A stretch of DNA of 64,000 nucleotides from Propionigenium maris DSM 9537 (GCF_027925155.1 NZ_BSDY01000004.1:1-64000); one strand, 5' to 3'. Positions 35,180-46,300 are shown, numbered from the stretch's first letter. Numbers and translations are program-made. The notes: generated by a model not told the origin, from the sequence alone.

Positions 35180-36076
35180 CTATTCCACTGCTCCCCTACT
35201 CTCAAGTAGGTAGAGCATCTCTGCATCCTTATTCTCACGAGCTAAGGTCACAGCTGTATCTCCATAGGACATGTAGTTTACATCTATTCCTATGTTCAAA
35301 AGCCTTTCTACCTCATCTAGATAGCCATTGGCTACACACTTCAAATATACCTCTCCCATGACCCTTTCACCATCGGTATTTCTATGGGTAAGATCATAGT
35401 TTTCATTTATAAGAAGGGATATCACCTCTTTATTGTAGGCATAATAGACTGCATAGTTTCCCTTGGCATCTCTAAAGTTCATGTCTGCTCCTGCTCCAAT
35501 GAGCTTCTCCACAACGTTCTTCTGATTATTTACAGAAGCCCAGATAAGGGGAGACCACATCTCACTGTCTGCTACATTCACCTTAACACCCCTGTCTATA
35601 AGAGTTTCTATATAGGGTTCAGGCTTATATTTTATATAATCTATGAGAAGGGGTTCTCCCTTGCTGTTTACATAGTTTATATCAGCTCCTCCATCTACTA
35701 GGATTTCAAGAGCTTCCTGACTTTTCACAAAGTATAGAGGAGTTTTTCCTGCCACCTCTATATCCGTATTTCTTCTAATATATGGATATGTTCCCCTGTT
35801 AAGGGAAGCTTTTCTCTCTACAAGGAGATCCAGTACCTCTAGGGAGTTACTCTTCACTGCCTTTATCACAAGGGTTTCCCCTGCTTCATCCACTGTATCC
35901 ACAGGGAATCCATTATCTAAGAAAAGCCTTACACTATCTACATCATCTAAGAGAATAGAAGTGTAAACATCTTCTGGTGTTACTGCTATATTATCTACTA
36001 AAGTATTATCACTCTTTTTTGTATTGCTACAAGCTATTAGGATTAAAGTTAAAAATAATATAAACACCTTCTTCAT
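35180..36076 (-). CDS. Ankyrin-repeat lipoprotein
   Basis: A 298-residue lipoprotein: signal sequence with lipobox LIAC (Cys16), then about six to seven ankyrin repeats from residue 35 to the end. Examples are DDVDSVRLFLDNGFPVDTVD, GETLVIKAVKSNSLEVLDLL and SPLIWASVNNQKNVVEKLIG, with GADxN turns. It should be a periplasmic or surface-facing binding scaffold. It lies 5 nt after typA and ends the truB-typA unit. Function unknown. Confidence 0.85.
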   Translation of the reverse strand: MKKVFILFLTLILIACSNTKKSDNTLVDNIAVTPEDVYTSILLDDVDSVRLFLDNGFPVDTVDEAGETLVIKAVKSNSLEVLDLLVERKASLNRGTYPYIRRNTDIEVAGKTPLYFVKSQEALEILVDGGADINYVNSKGEPLLIDYIKYKPEPYIETLIDRGVKVNVADSEMWSPLIWASVNNQKNVVEKLIGAGADMNFRDAKGNYAVYYAYNKEVISLLINENYDLTHRNTDGERVMGEVYLKCVANGYLDEVERLLNIGIDVNYMSYGDTAVTLARENKDAEMLYLLESRGAVE

Positions 36077-36081
36077 ATCAA

Positions 36082-37896
36082 TTACCCCTTAGCGCTTGCT
36101 CTAGCCGCTCTTTTTCTTTCACCTTCATTAAGAAGTTTCTTTCTCATTCTGATGCTCTCTGGAGTAATCTCTACAAGCTCATCGTCTCCGATGTACTCAA
36201 GAGCCTGCTCTAGAGTAAATAATCTAGCTGGTGCTAACTTTGTGATTCCATCTGAACTTGATGTTCTCATGTTAGTAAGCTGCTTTCCTCTAGTTACGTT
36301 TACAGTAAGGTCGTTTTCTCTGTTGTGCTCTCCTACGATCATTCCCTCATAGATCTCTACACCTGGTTCCATGAATAGAACTCCTCTGTCCTGTAGGTTA
36401 GCAAGGGAGTAAGCTGTAGTTGAACCAGAATCGATTGAGATAAGTACTCCTCTGATTCTTGTAGGAACCTCTCCTCTATGCGGCTCGTAGTCGTAGAATG
36501 AGTGGTTAAGTACTCCAGTTCCTCTAGTTTCTGTCATGAATTCATTTCTGAATCCGATAAGTCCTCTAGCTGGTACCTTAAACTCGATTCTTGTGTATCC
36601 GTCTGTACCCTGGATCATGTTGATCATCTCACCTTTTCTAAGTCCCAGCTTCTCGATTACTACTCCAGTAAACTCATCTGCAACGTCGATTGTAGCAAGC
36701 TCGATTGGCTCACAAAGTACTCCGTCGATCTCCTTCATGATTACCTGCGGCTTAGCCACCTGGATCTCAAATCCCTCTCTTCTCATGTTTTCAATAAGGA
36801 TAGAAAGTTGAAGTTCTCCCCTTCCCTTTACGATGAAGGCATCTGCAGAACCAGTTTCCTCTACTTTCATAGATACGTTGTGGTCAAGCTCTTTTTGTAG
36901 TCTGTCCCAGATATTTCTAGACGTTACAAACTTTCCTTCTCTTCCAACGAATGGAGAGTCGTTTACCATGAATGTCATCGCAAGAGTAGGCTCATCGATG
37001 TCGATTAGCGGAAGTGCCATTGGGTTTTCTCTAGAAGCGATAGTTTCTCCGATATCTACCTTTTCAAGTCCAGCTACAGTTACGATATCTCCAGCTTTAG
37101 CTTCCTCCATCTCTACTCTCTTCAGTCCCTCTGCACCAAAGATTCTAGTGATCTTATAGTTGATTGTTGAACCGTCTCTCTTCATAAGAGTTACTTCATC
37201 GTTCTTTCTTACGATTCCGTTATGGATTCTTCCAGTTCCTAGCTTTCCAAGGTAGTTGTCTGGAGCGATGTTTGTTACAAGCATCTGAAGTGGTGCTTCA
37301 GGGTTACCGTCTGGAGCAGGTACGTGCTCTAGGATAGTGTCAAATAGAGGGATCATGTTTAAATCCTCATCCTCTAGCTCGTGCTTAGCAAATCCGTTTT
37401 TCGCTGAAGCGTATACTACTGGGAATTCCAGCTGTGTATCGTTTGCCCCTAGCTCTACAAACAGGTCGAATACAGAGTCCACTACTTCCTCTGGAGTTGA
37501 GTTTGGTCTGTCGATCTTGTTTACTACTACGATTGGGTTTAGTCCGTGCTCAAGAGCCTGCTTAAGTACGTACTTAGTCTGAGGCATTACTCCCTCAAAG
37601 GCATCTACAAGAAGTAGTACCGAGTCCACCATCTTAAGTATTCTCTGTACCTCTCCACCGAAGTCCGCGTGTCCTGGTGTATCTACGATGTTGATCTTGT
37701 GATCCTTATAAGTAAGGGATGCATTCTTAGAGAAGATAGTTATTCCTCTCTCTCTTTCTAGATCGTTGCTGTCCATCACTCTTTCATCTACAGCTTCGTG
37801 CTCTCCAAATGTACCAGACTGCTTTAGCATTCCATCGACTAGTGTTGTCTTTCCGTGGTCAACGTGAGCTATAATAGCTATGTTCTTTATATTCAT
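36082..37896 (-). CDS. typA: Translational GTPase TypA/BipA
   Basis: A ribosome-binding GTPase of the EF-G family involved in stress and low-temperature ribosome assembly. The 604 residues match the family length. GTPase motifs: [12 protein letters not shown] near residue 10, [12 protein letters not shown] near 73, NKIDRP near 127. The later [17 protein letters not shown] near 350 and the C-terminal [16 protein letters not shown] region, written [12 protein letters not shown] near 540, are the TypA-specific parts. It is 20 nt downstream of truB. Confidence 0.96.
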   Translation of the reverse strand: MNIKNIAIIAHVDHGKTTLVDGMLKQSGTFGEHEAVDERVMDSNDLERERGITIFSKNASLTYKDHKINIVDTPGHADFGGEVQRILKMVDSVLLLVDAFEGVMPQTKYVLKQALEHGLNPIVVVNKIDRPNSTPEEVVDSVFDLFVELGANDTQLEFPVVYASAKNGFAKHELEDEDLNMIPLFDTILEHVPAPDGNPEAPLQMLVTNIAPDNYLGKLGTGRIHNGIVRKNDEVTLMKRDGSTINYKITRIFGAEGLKRVEMEEAKAGDIVTVAGLEKVDIGETIASRENPMALPLIDIDEPTLAMTFMVNDSPFVGREGKFVTSRNIWDRLQKELDHNVSMKVEETGSADAFIVKGRGELQLSILIENMRREGFEIQVAKPQVIMKEIDGVLCEPIELATIDVADEFTGVVIEKLGLRKGEMINMIQGTDGYTRIEFKVPARGLIGFRNEFMTETRGTGVLNHSFYDYEPHRGEVPTRIRGVLISIDSGSTTAYSLANLQDRGVLFMEPGVEIYEGMIVGEHNRENDLTVNVTRGKQLTNMRTSSSDGITKLAPARLFTLEQALEYIGDDELVEITPESIRMRKKLLNEGERKRAARASAKG

Positions 37897-37916
37897 ATTT
37901 CTCCTTTTCGTCTCTC

Positions 37917-38777
37917 CTAGACGTTATAATATTTATATCCTTTTAAACGGTTTCTTACAATGGTTGCAAGTCCTAAAAACTTACCTTCAGAATAAACCCT
38001 GTACTTACCGTCGGCCTTTCTGTATACCACTGTGTTACCATTGTTAAATAATTTAATGTTTTTCTCTCCAGTAAGCTCTATCTCTGGATACTGGAAGCTC
38101 TCCTCTACTCCCTTGTGGAAGCTCATATCTCCAGCTTCTGCCATCCTCTCCATCTCATCGATGGTATAAGCAGTTGATAGATCGTAACCTCCTACCTGGG
38201 TTCTACGAAGGCTTGTCATCACTCCAAATGTTTTAAGCTCCTCACCTATGTCATAGATCAGAGACCTTATATATGTCCCCTTGGATACCTCACAGAGAAG
38301 GGTTCCCTTCCTTCCGTCGAAATTCACCAGTTCAAGCTTATCTATAGTAACCCTTCTGGACTTTCTCTCTATCTCCACTCCCTCACGGGCCAGCTCATAG
38401 AGTCTCTTTCCGTCCACCTTAAGGGCAGAGTACATTGGAGGTACCTGATCGATCTCTCCTCTGAATTTTTCCAGGATTCCTTCTACTTCCTCCCTTGTTA
38501 CCAGCACATCAGATCTGTCCACTACCTCTCCCTCTATATCATAGGTGGTAGTCTTATATCCCAGCTCGAAGCCTGCCACATAGGTCTTTGCTTCTCCCTC
38601 TATGGACTGGGCCAGCTTTGTTGCCCTTCCAGTACAGATTACAAGAATTCCAGTTGCCAGGGGATCCAGGGTTCCAGTGTGTCCTACTTTTCTCATCTTC
38701 AGTATCTTCTTTACCTTCCTTACTACATCGAAGGAAGTCATTCCAGAAGACTTGTCTACATTTATAATGCCGTCCAC
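37917..38777 (-). CDS. truB: tRNA pseudouridine-55 synthase TruB
   Basis: TruB makes pseudouridine 55 in the T-loop of tRNAs. The 286-residue protein has the catalytic Asp in HTGTLDPLATGIL near residue 38 and the family motifs PPMYSALKVDGKRLYELAREG near 110 and SKGTYIRSLIYDIGE near 165. A short C-terminal PUA-like part follows (about 225-286). The two downstream genes, typA and the ankyrin lipoprotein, follow with short gaps, so they likely form one unit. Confidence 0.96.
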   Translation of the reverse strand: MDGIINVDKSSGMTSFDVVRKVKKILKMRKVGHTGTLDPLATGILVICTGRATKLAQSIEGEAKTYVAGFELGYKTTTYDIEGEVVDRSDVLVTREEVEGILEKFRGEIDQVPPMYSALKVDGKRLYELAREGVEIERKSRRVTIDKLELVNFDGRKGTLLCEVSKGTYIRSLIYDIGEELKTFGVMTSLRRTQVGGYDLSTAYTIDEMERMAEAGDMSFHKGVEESFQYPEIELTGEKNIKLFNNGNTVVYRKADGKYRVYSEGKFLGLATIVRNRLKGYKYYNV

Positions 38778-38845
38778 TCTTTTCTCCTTACTCCAAAATT
38801 AAAGTTTACCCCAAATTATAACATAATTGTCCCCTTTAGCCAATA

Positions 38846-39496
38846 CTAAGCTTTACCTTCCCACTCCAAAAGAAACTCCCTGAGAAACTCCTCCATAAAC
38901 TCATGCCTTCTCACAGCTCTCTTTCGGGCTGTTTCAGTATAAAAACCGTCCCTAAGTTTCAGAAGTTTTTCATAGAAATGATTTATAGTGGAGCCATTAT
39001 TTTTTTTGTACTCCTGTAGATCCTTGAATTCTTTAGGCTTATCAAGAGGGTCATGCATAGGTCTGTCCCTGCTTCCCCCATAGGCAAAGGCTCTTCCCAC
39101 TCCAATGGCTCCTATACTGTCCAGCCTGTCTGCATCCCTTACTATCTTCCCCTCCAGGTGATCAAACTCATACCTGTTGGTTCCTCCCTTATATGAAAGG
39201 TTTAGTATTATCTCCTCTATTCTTTCCCTTGTTTCACCAAGGATCTCCAGCTCATCTAATACCTCTGCCAGCTTTCCCTCCTCGGTATCCCCTGGTTCAA
39301 GAAACTTATGGTCTGCCACATCGTGAAGAAGGGCTGCCAGGGAAACTATTTGAAGATCTCCCTCCTCAGCCATACAGATCTCCCTTGCCAGCTTATATAC
39401 CCTCATCATGTGCCAGTAATCGTGGGCATCTCCCCTGTCTAAAAACTTTTCCCTTAAGTAGTTCTCCACTCTCTCTATTACTTCTCTATCCTTCAT
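38846..39496 (-). CDS. HD-domain phosphohydrolase
   Basis: A 216-residue HD-superfamily hydrolase related to the YedJ/PF01966 group. Metal ligands: His in HDYWHMMRVYKLA near residue 24, the HD pair in ALLHDVADHKF near 55, and the late Asp in VRDADRLDSIGAIGVGRAF near 123. Cytosolic, no partner domain. Substrate unknown, probably a nucleotide or phosphate ester. It lies about 68 nt upstream of truB on the same strand and may start that unit. Confidence 0.85.
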   Translation of the reverse strand: MKDREVIERVENYLREKFLDRGDAHDYWHMMRVYKLAREICMAEEGDLQIVSLAALLHDVADHKFLEPGDTEEGKLAEVLDELEILGETRERIEEIILNLSYKGGTNRYEFDHLEGKIVRDADRLDSIGAIGVGRAFAYGGSRDRPMHDPLDKPKEFKDLQEYKKNNGSTINHFYEKLLKLRDGFYTETARKRAVRRHEFMEEFLREFLLEWEGKA

Positions 39497-39799
39497 ATAT
39501 CCCTTCTCCTTACATCCTTGCTTTTAATCAGACTAGCAGACCCTTCCTTAAATTTTCAAGGAAAAATTTTTTCTTCTCCAATAATTAAATGGGATTTAAG
39601 GAAAATTTATGAAAAATTTTATATACACCATTTCTAGTTATTATATAGACCATATATATTAGTCCCTCGTAAGATATACATCCGCTATCCCATTTGACAT
39701 AATCATATATTTGATATATAATATTAAGGTATATCGTCTATATATAATTTTTGTGGAGTATAGACTACTTATATTTGATTATAATCAGGAGGTGCGAAT
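39497..39799. other. AT-rich divergent spacer between the HD gene and eam
   Basis: Besides the eam promoter near 39694-39722 it contains an inverted repeat GTCTATA/TATAGAC in the eam leader (about 39738-39768), a possible operator or leader hairpin. No gene is seen. Confidence 0.4.
39694..39722 (+). promoter_or_regulatory. Consensus promoter of eam
   Basis: TTGACA (39694-39699), 17-nt spacer, TATAAT (39717-39722): both hexamers are perfect. Transcription should start near 39729, giving a leader of about 70 nt. Confidence 0.88.
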
Positions 39800-41056
39800 T
39801 TGAATAAAAAACGTGAAATTTCTCTAAAGAGAGCTGAGGAACTTAAATCTAGAATTGATGATTACCTTGTGGCAAGAGATTCTATTGCCAAGGGGATGGA
39901 TCCTGAGGTACAGGAGCAATATAATAGATCAAAGGAAATACTTATGAAGCATTTTAATGCTACTGAAGAGGATTGGAAGAGCTATAAGTGGCAGCTTGTT
40001 AACAGAATCTCAGACGTTGTGACTCTTAGTCTTATTATCGACCTTACAGATGAGGAGAAGAAGCAGATCGAAGAAGTTGGTAAAAACTTCAGATGGGCTA
40101 TCTCTCCATACTACGCTTCCCTTATCAACCCTGCTGATAGGTATGACCCTATCAGATTACTTTCGGTTCCTACTGGAGTAGAGATCCAAGCTCTAGAGGG
40201 AGATGCTGACCCAATGGGTGAGGAGTTTACCAACCCTGCAGGTACTATTACAAGAAGATACCCAGACAGACTTATTATAAACACTACCAATGAGTGTGCT
40301 ATGTACTGTAGACACTGTCAGAGAAGAAGAAATATCGGAGAAAATGATACTCATACAAATGATGCAGCTATCATGGAATCCATCGAATACATTAGAAGTA
40401 ATTCTGAGATAAGAGACATCCTTCTTACTGGTGGAGATGCTCTATGTCTTTCAGATTCAAGACTTGAGTGGATCCTAAAGGAGCTTAGATCTATTCCTCA
40501 TGTTGACTATATCAGACTGGGAACTAGAACTCCTGTAACTATGCCTCAGAGAGTTACTCCTGAACTGGTAGAGATGCTTAAAAAGTATCACCCAATCTAC
40601 CTCAACACACACTTCAACCACCCTAAGGAGATCACTCCAGAGGTTAAGGAAGCTTGTGAGAGACTTGCAAATGCAGGTGTACCACTAGGAAACCAGGCAG
40701 TTCTCCTAAACGGAATCAACAACGATAAGTTCGTAATGAGACTTATGAACCATGAGATGCTAAAGATCAGAGTAAGACCTTACTACATCTTCCACGCTAA
40801 ACATGTAATCGGAACTACTCACTTCAATACATCTGTAGATGATGGTATTGAGATCATGGAATACCTGAGAGGGTATACCTCTGGTATGGCTGTTCCTACA
40901 TATATTATCAATGCACCTAAGGGTCAGGGGAAGACTCCTATTGCACCACAATATATGATCTCTAGAGGTACAGACTATGTTAAGATCAGAACTTGGGAGG
41001 GGAAGGTTATCGACTATGAAAATCACCCAACTAAGAATATAAAGGATTTAATCTAA
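39800..41056 (+). CDS. eam: Glutamate 2,3-aminomutase (radical SAM, PLP)
   Basis: A KamA-family radical SAM/PLP enzyme of 418 residues. The cluster cysteines are Cys166, Cys170 and Cys173 (CAMYCRHC). In lysine 2,3-aminomutase two Asp residues (Asp293 and Asp330 in Clostridium) hold the lysine side chain. Here those positions are Lys334 (FHAKHVIG) and Asn371 (INAPKGQGK), the pair described for clostridial glutamate 2,3-aminomutase. It should make beta-glutamate, a compatible solute. The start is TTG at 39800 with AGGAGGTG 6 nt upstream. A perfect promoter suggests strong expression. Confidence 0.88.
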   Translation: MNKKREISLKRAEELKSRIDDYLVARDSIAKGMDPEVQEQYNRSKEILMKHFNATEEDWKSYKWQLVNRISDVVTLSLIIDLTDEEKKQIEEVGKNFRWAISPYYASLINPADRYDPIRLLSVPTGVEIQALEGDADPMGEEFTNPAGTITRRYPDRLIINTTNECAMYCRHCQRRRNIGENDTHTNDAAIMESIEYIRSNSEIRDILLTGGDALCLSDSRLEWILKELRSIPHVDYIRLGTRTPVTMPQRVTPELVEMLKKYHPIYLNTHFNHPKEITPEVKEACERLANAGVPLGNQAVLLNGINNDKFVMRLMNHEMLKIRVRPYYIFHAKHVIGTTHFNTSVDDGIEIMEYLRGYTSGMAVPTYIINAPKGQGKTPIAPQYMISRGTDYVKIRTWEGKVIDYENHPTKNIKDLI

Positions 41057-41063
41057 TCTATCT

Positions 41064-41082
41064 GGACAGCCATAGGCTGTCC
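41064..41082 (+). terminator. Terminator of eam
   Basis: An 8-bp stem GGACAGCC/GGCTGTCC around ATA, followed by TTTTTTATT. Confidence 0.88.
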
Positions 41083-41206
41083 TTTTTTATTGCTTTTTAT
41101 CTTATTTTTTCACATTCAAAAATTAAAAAAAATTAAAAGTTTTTTAATGTTCTTTTTTATTTCCCTTGCTATAATACTCCTTGTTAAAAAATTAGGAGGT
41201 AATATC

Positions 41207-41767
41207 TTGGAAAACACATTAAAAAACAAGTTAGCTAACCCTGCCCCTCTGGGACTTGCCGGGTTTGGTATGACAACAATCTTACTTAATCTACACAACG
41301 CAGGATTTATAGAGCTGAGCGATATGATCCTTGTTATGGGAATCTTCTACGGAGGATTTGCTCAGATCATTGCTGGTATCCTTGAGTTCAAGAAGGGAAA
41401 TACTTTTGGTACCCTTGCCTTTACATCATATGGATGTTTCTGGTGGTCTCTTGTAGGTATTATAGTTATGAGTAACTTCGGGTTCATGGTTGCTAGTCCT
41501 GTATCTATGGGATGGTACCTGCTTATGTGGGGAATCTTCACACTCTTCCTATTCTTTGGTACTTTAAATGGTCCTAAGGTTGGACAGGGAGTATTCCTTA
41601 CTCTGACAATTCTCTTCTTCCTTCTTGCTGCAAGCGAGTTTACAGGAAGCGCAGCTATCCACACATTTGCTGGATATGAGGGAATGGTATGTGGAGCCCT
41701 TGCTCTTTATGAGGCTATGGCTCAGGTATTAAATGAGAAGTACGATAGAGTGGTTCTTCCTCTATAG
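41207..41767 (+). CDS. Acetate/succinate-type transporter, GPR1/FUN34/YaaH family
   Basis: A 186-residue inner-membrane protein with six hydrophobic segments and the family signature [14 protein letters not shown] at the start. E. coli SatP, of this family, carries acetate and succinate. The start is TTG at 41207 with TTAGGAGG 7 nt upstream; a longer upstream frame would place the terminator of eam and extra hydrophobic residues before the signature. In a fermenter it would handle acetate or a related short acid. Closed by its own terminator. Confidence 0.88.
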   Translation: MENTLKNKLANPAPLGLAGFGMTTILLNLHNAGFIELSDMILVMGIFYGGFAQIIAGILEFKKGNTFGTLAFTSYGCFWWSLVGIIVMSNFGFMVASPVSMGWYLLMWGIFTLFLFFGTLNGPKVGQGVFLTLTILFFLLAASEFTGSAAIHTFAGYEGMVCGALALYEAMAQVLNEKYDRVVLPL

Positions 41768-42071
41768 GTTTATAACTAAAAGCTGTCCAAATGGACAGCT
41801 TTTTTTATTAATGAGCATTATTATTTTATTAATCTGGTGTCACCCCTTCCCCACTACCTCTTTCTTCAAATCCCTTAAAATAATAGAGGATTTCCCCGGG
41901 GAAGTTGAATTTATAGAGTAAGGGAATTAGTGGGAGAAGAAACCAATAATAGGAGTTCAGTCCTCTTGGTTATGCCAATAACTTCCCAGCTGATTTCATA
42001 AGAAAAAACACTTAGAAGGAATAAAATTAAGCTCAAATAGATTATAAAAAACGGCAAACATCGGGGGTCAT
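41768..42071. other. Spacer between the transporter and NAPE-PLD-like genes
   Basis: After the terminator at 41779-41802 I see only AT-rich sequence without a convincing small gene. The promoter of the next gene should lie here but no clear hexamer pair stands out. Confidence 0.3.
41779..41802 (+). terminator. Terminator of the acetate-type transporter gene
   Basis: A 10-bp stem AAAGCTGTCC/GGACAGCTTT around AAAT, followed by TTTTATTA. Confidence 0.88.
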
Positions 42072-42995
42072 ATGAACTTTAAAAGAAAAGGTAAGAATAA
42101 GGTTGCCTCTAAAAATAGAAGACCTTTTGATATGTATATAGATTACTTCTTTAAAAGGGATAGAAATAAAAATCCCAGCTTATATGAAAATCGGAAGCTG
42201 GATATGGAGGAGTTTCATAGGAAGGAAAACGCTTTTATCCTTCTTGGACACTCAACTGTACTCTTTAAACTAGATGGCAGAATATTCATTACAGACCCTG
42301 TTCTGCGGGACGGGAGAGTTGGTCCCCTTGGAATCGGTCCAAGGAACTTCAAGTACAGAAGGAAGTATCGTGTGGAGGATATACCTTCCAGGATAGACGG
42401 GGTATTGATCTCCCACAACCACTACGACCACCTGGACTATAGCACCATAAGAAAGCTGGATAGTAGGGTGGAAAAATACTTTGTTCCTGCTGGAGTGGGA
42501 ACGCTCCTTATAAAGCAGGGGGTAGATAACGAGAAGATAGTGGAGCTTAGATGGGATAAAACTTCTACCTTCAATGGATTGGAGATATCCTTCACACCAA
42601 CAAGACACTTTAGCGGTCGGGGTCTCTTTGATGGAAATAGGAGTCTCTGGGGCTCATGGATAGTTAAGGGAAGTAAAACCCTTTTCTTTTCAGGGGATAC
42701 AGGCTACTGGAAGGAGTTTAAGAGGATAGGAGAGGAATATGGTCCCTTTGATATAACCTTTATAGAGTGTGGAGCTTACTCAAAGTACTGGCCCAATGTC
42801 CACCTTATGCCAGAGGAAACAGTGGATGTAGGGATAGATCTAAGAAGTAATTTAATAGTTCCCATCCACAATAGAAAGTATGACCTGTCCCTCCATAGAT
42901 GGGATGAACCCCTCATCAGGTTTGAAAAGAAAGCTAAGAAAATTAAAGGCTTAAAATATAAGGTTCCAGAGATAGGGGAAGTAACAGAGTATTAG
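42072..42995 (+). CDS. MBL-fold hydrolase, NAPE-PLD/UlaG-like
   Basis: A 307-residue metallo-beta-lactamase-fold protein. Two-metal ligands lie in ISHNHYDHLD near residue 115, in TPTRHFSGRG near 178, in SGDTGY near 207 and in VPIHNRKYDLS near 262. The order GHSTVLF, then TDPVL, then GPRNF, and RHF followed by SLWGSW, resembles bacterial N-acyl-phosphatidylethanolamine phospholipase D-like proteins. No signal peptide. Substrate unknown; lipid hydrolysis is only suggested by family resemblance. The start follows GGGGGTC. Confidence 0.82.
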   Translation: MNFKRKGKNKVASKNRRPFDMYIDYFFKRDRNKNPSLYENRKLDMEEFHRKENAFILLGHSTVLFKLDGRIFITDPVLRDGRVGPLGIGPRNFKYRRKYRVEDIPSRIDGVLISHNHYDHLDYSTIRKLDSRVEKYFVPAGVGTLLIKQGVDNEKIVELRWDKTSTFNGLEISFTPTRHFSGRGLFDGNRSLWGSWIVKGSKTLFFSGDTGYWKEFKRIGEEYGPFDITFIECGAYSKYWPNVHLMPEETVDVGIDLRSNLIVPIHNRKYDLSLHRWDEPLIRFEKKAKKIKGLKYKVPEIGEVTEY

Positions 42996-43040
42996 AGGTT
43001 TATTTCTATTTTTAATGAGGCTGCTCCAGTAATTTAAAAT

Positions 43041-43062
43041 GAGACCTGCATCTGCAGGTCTC
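43041..43062. terminator. Terminator between converging genes
   Basis: A perfect 10-bp stem GAGACCTGCA/TGCAGGTCTC around TC. The plus side continues ATCTTTATTTC and the minus side ATTTTAAATT. Confidence 0.7.
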
Positions 43063-43066
43063 ATCT

Positions 43067-43348
43067 TTATTTCTTTTTATTTAGGTATTCTTCCTGTACC
43101 TGCTCTATTACGCTCATCATCTTCTTTTGAATATGATCATATCCCACATCCTTAGTGTGAGGCAGCAGACAGCCTGAGCAGTCCTTTATACCGTGATCTG
43201 TATATTTAAAGTTTCCTCCACAATCCTCTCCCATCATATATAGGGGACAGTAGCAGAAGAGACAGTTAAACTTCTCTGTATCCTTCATATCATGACATGG
43301 AAAAAATTCACACTTGCTGTTTTGTACAAACTTGTAGTTGTTACCCAT
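43067..43348 (-). CDS. Cysteine-rich small domain protein (PF04071-like)
   Basis: A 93-residue protein with nine cysteines: NSKCEFFPCHD, FNCLFCYCPLY, GEDCGG and IKDCSGCLLPH. This spacing fits the cysteine-rich small domain, presumed to bind a metal cluster and often seen as a stand-alone protein. No signal peptide. It lies 45 nt downstream of the helicase gene with its own GGGAGG ribosome site and no terminator between, so the two may be co-transcribed. Confidence 0.8.
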   Translation of the reverse strand: MGNNYKFVQNSKCEFFPCHDMKDTEKFNCLFCYCPLYMMGEDCGGNFKYTDHGIKDCSGCLLPHTKDVGYDHIQKKMMSVIEQVQEEYLNKKK

Positions 43349-43393
43349 ACTTCCTCCCTTTTTTAACCTTTGATAATAGCTATCATACTCCCA

Positions 43394-46300
43394 TCAACTG
43401 GTTAAATCAAGAAAAATTTTGTCGGGAACTTTTTTGTGTAACCTCCACTTTATATACATTGGCTTATCACCATAACTTGTGTGGTAATCTGCCTCTCCCA
43501 GATAGATGAAGTTCCTGGTAATACCCTGACCCTCTCTGGATCTTCTTATAAAGATATGAACTCTTCTTCCCTGCTCACTATGCTTTACAAACATCTCTCC
43601 CACCTTAGATGAATGGGATGTCTTATTCTGACTGATCCACTGAACGATCTCCTGATCGTCAAAGTAGTTGTCATATAGTAGGTGCTCCTCTGTATCTCTA
43701 TCCTTTTCCATGGTTATGAAGAGACATATCTCATCGTGAGCTACAGCATATCCTGCTCGCCACGACCCCTTAGGTACCTGAGAATCTAAGAGTATTTGAA
43801 GCTCCAATCTGGAATATTCCCTGTGGACTTCAAGACCTCCATCCTGCAGATCAAACTCCCTCTCATACCTGTGAAGGGCATACTCTAGCCTGTTCTCAAC
43901 CATCTTATAGATCTGCTTATCCTCTAGGATCTCCATCACTTCCTCATCTGCTATAAATCCATCCTCCACTCTTCCAAAGGACCAATCCTGCTTCTTATAT
44001 TCCTCAGCCAGTTCTTTGAATGCTCTCTCTATCCTCTGTTCCTGAATCCCTCTCCTTCCCCTTCCTATTATTTCCACAATATCTTCTATTTCTATACACT
44101 CTCTTCCCTTTAGTAAAGCTTCCTTGAGAATAAGAGTCTCATGAGGTCTCTTTATAGGCATCATAGAATCAAGTCTCTCCAAAAGCTCAAGAGCCCTTCT
44201 CTCCTCAACCATCTCCCCTTGTGAAAGATCCCCTGCAGCTTTCTTGGCCAGGCAAAAGCTTCCAAAGGAGGCTACAAGCCTCTCAAAGGTATCCCCCTCA
44301 TAGAGGAAGTCCATAGGCTGTAGAGGCCTATCATACTTGGCTCTTACCTCTAAATACCTCTCCTTGAGATAGTTTTTAGAGGTATATTTTATACTTCCTA
44401 TCTTATCCAGTATCCTTCTCTGACATATCCTGTCAAACTCTATATAACTACTTCCTGGAAGACCTCCAAAGCCCTCCTCTATATTTTTTCTTATTCCCTC
44501 CTGACTCTCTCCCAGCTCCCTTGTAATTGCAGTTGCTCCCACAAAGGACTTGCTGTAGTTCCCTATAAAGTCCAGTATAGTTACATAACTTTTATTACCG
44601 TGCTTTCTAAGTCCCCTTCCAAGCTGCTGTATAAATATTGTGGAAGATTCTGTAGGTCTTAAAAATAAAAGAAGGTTTACCTGAGGGATGTCTATTCCCT
44701 CGTTGAATATATCCACTGTAAAGACGATCTCTATCCTGTTTTCCCTGAGGTCTTTCAGGATTCTGGCTCTCTCCTTCAGAGAGGTATCTGCCAGAATAAC
44801 CTCACTCCTTACTCCCCTGGACCTGAACTCCTCACTCATATATCTTGCATGATTTTTATCCACACAAAAACTCAGAGCACACATATCTTTTCCATCGTAG
44901 AGATACTCATCTATCTTACTTAAGATAAACTCCACTCTTGTATTTATGCTCAGTTTTTCGCTCAGAACCTTCTCCACAAGATGTCCATTTTTCTCGGGTA
45001 TCTCGGTATAGTCTGTAGTATCATCAGCTATACCAAAATAGTGGAAGGGAACCAGCAGCTCCCTTGAAAGGGCTTCCTTGAGCCTGATCTCTCCCGCTAC
45101 ATTATAGTCGCAAATCTCCAGTATATCCTTACCATCCATCCTCTCTGGGGTAGCTGTAAGTCCAAGGAGAAACTCTGGTTTAAAGTGGTCTATTATCTTC
45201 ATATAGCTCTCTGCAGCTGAGTGGTGAAACTCATCTACAACGATATAATCAAAGTGCTCCCTGGAGTACCTTTCCAGGGACTCATTTTTAGAAAGAGTCT
45301 GTACTGTGGCAAAAACATACCTACTGTCATAGGATTTTTCATTCCCTGTAAGATATCCCATCTCCTCCCTAGGAAAAAACCTTTCATAGGTAGCCATGGC
45401 TCCCCTTAATAGTTCCTCCCTGTGAGCAAGGAAGAGAAGTCGCTTAGGAGAAAAGTTGGCCACATCAAAGGCTGAAAGATAGGTCTTTCCCGTACCTGTA
45501 GCCGCAATTGCCAGAGCTCTTACTACTCCGCCTTTCCTCATCTCCTCCAGTCTTTCCAGGATCTCTCCCTGCATGGAGTTGGGATGTATCTCATTTCCAC
45601 TTCCTCTACTCTCCAGAAAGTCAAAGGTGAAGTCTCTGCTCTCCTTAAAACTGTCTCTGAACTTTTCATACCTTTCTATGATACCTTCATCTACCTCTAT
45701 AGCTTCCTCGCTGCACCACAACTTTTCAAAGTGCTTCAAGGAATCCTCCATCACATCTCCAGTGGACTCCCCAACCTTTATATTCCACTCCTCCCCACAG
45801 AGAAGTGCCTGGTGGCTTATATTGGAGGAACCAACTATTGCTGTCCCCAGTCCGCTATCCCTTTTAAATATATAGGCTTTAGTATGGAAGCTATCCCTGT
45901 GGGCATTGTATATCTTAACCTCTATATTGCTAAACTCCATGAGCTTTCTCAGAGCTTTGGGTTCAGTTATATTCATATACACCGAGGTAAGTACCCTTCC
46001 CCTTACTCCCCTTTTTTCTAACTCCTTCAACTTAGATATAAGGAGCTGCAGCCCTGAATATCTTATAAAGCTCACAACAAATATAAACTCATCACATGTG
46101 GACAGTTCCTCCTTTATACTTTTGAGCATACTCATATTTTTCAGCCTTTCATTTAATATGAGCCTGTCCTCCTCTATGATCCCCCTGTGTTCTCCCTCTA
46201 CCTCACCTGCCACTATATTTCTAAGGGGGAGTTCCAGATCTATTCCTCTGCTTTCCTCCACAAAGTTTACTGCCTTATCGTAGCTTCCCCCTCTTATATA

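Noticed and set aside
36152..37582. Several ORFs of 66-132 codons on the plus strand over typA
   Set aside because: They lie antisense to a highly conserved gene, have no ribosome sites and low-complexity Ser-rich products; they are shadows.
39800..41056. Lysine 2,3-aminomutase annotation
   Set aside because: The two substrate-binding Asp residues are Lys and Asn, as in glutamate 2,3-aminomutase.
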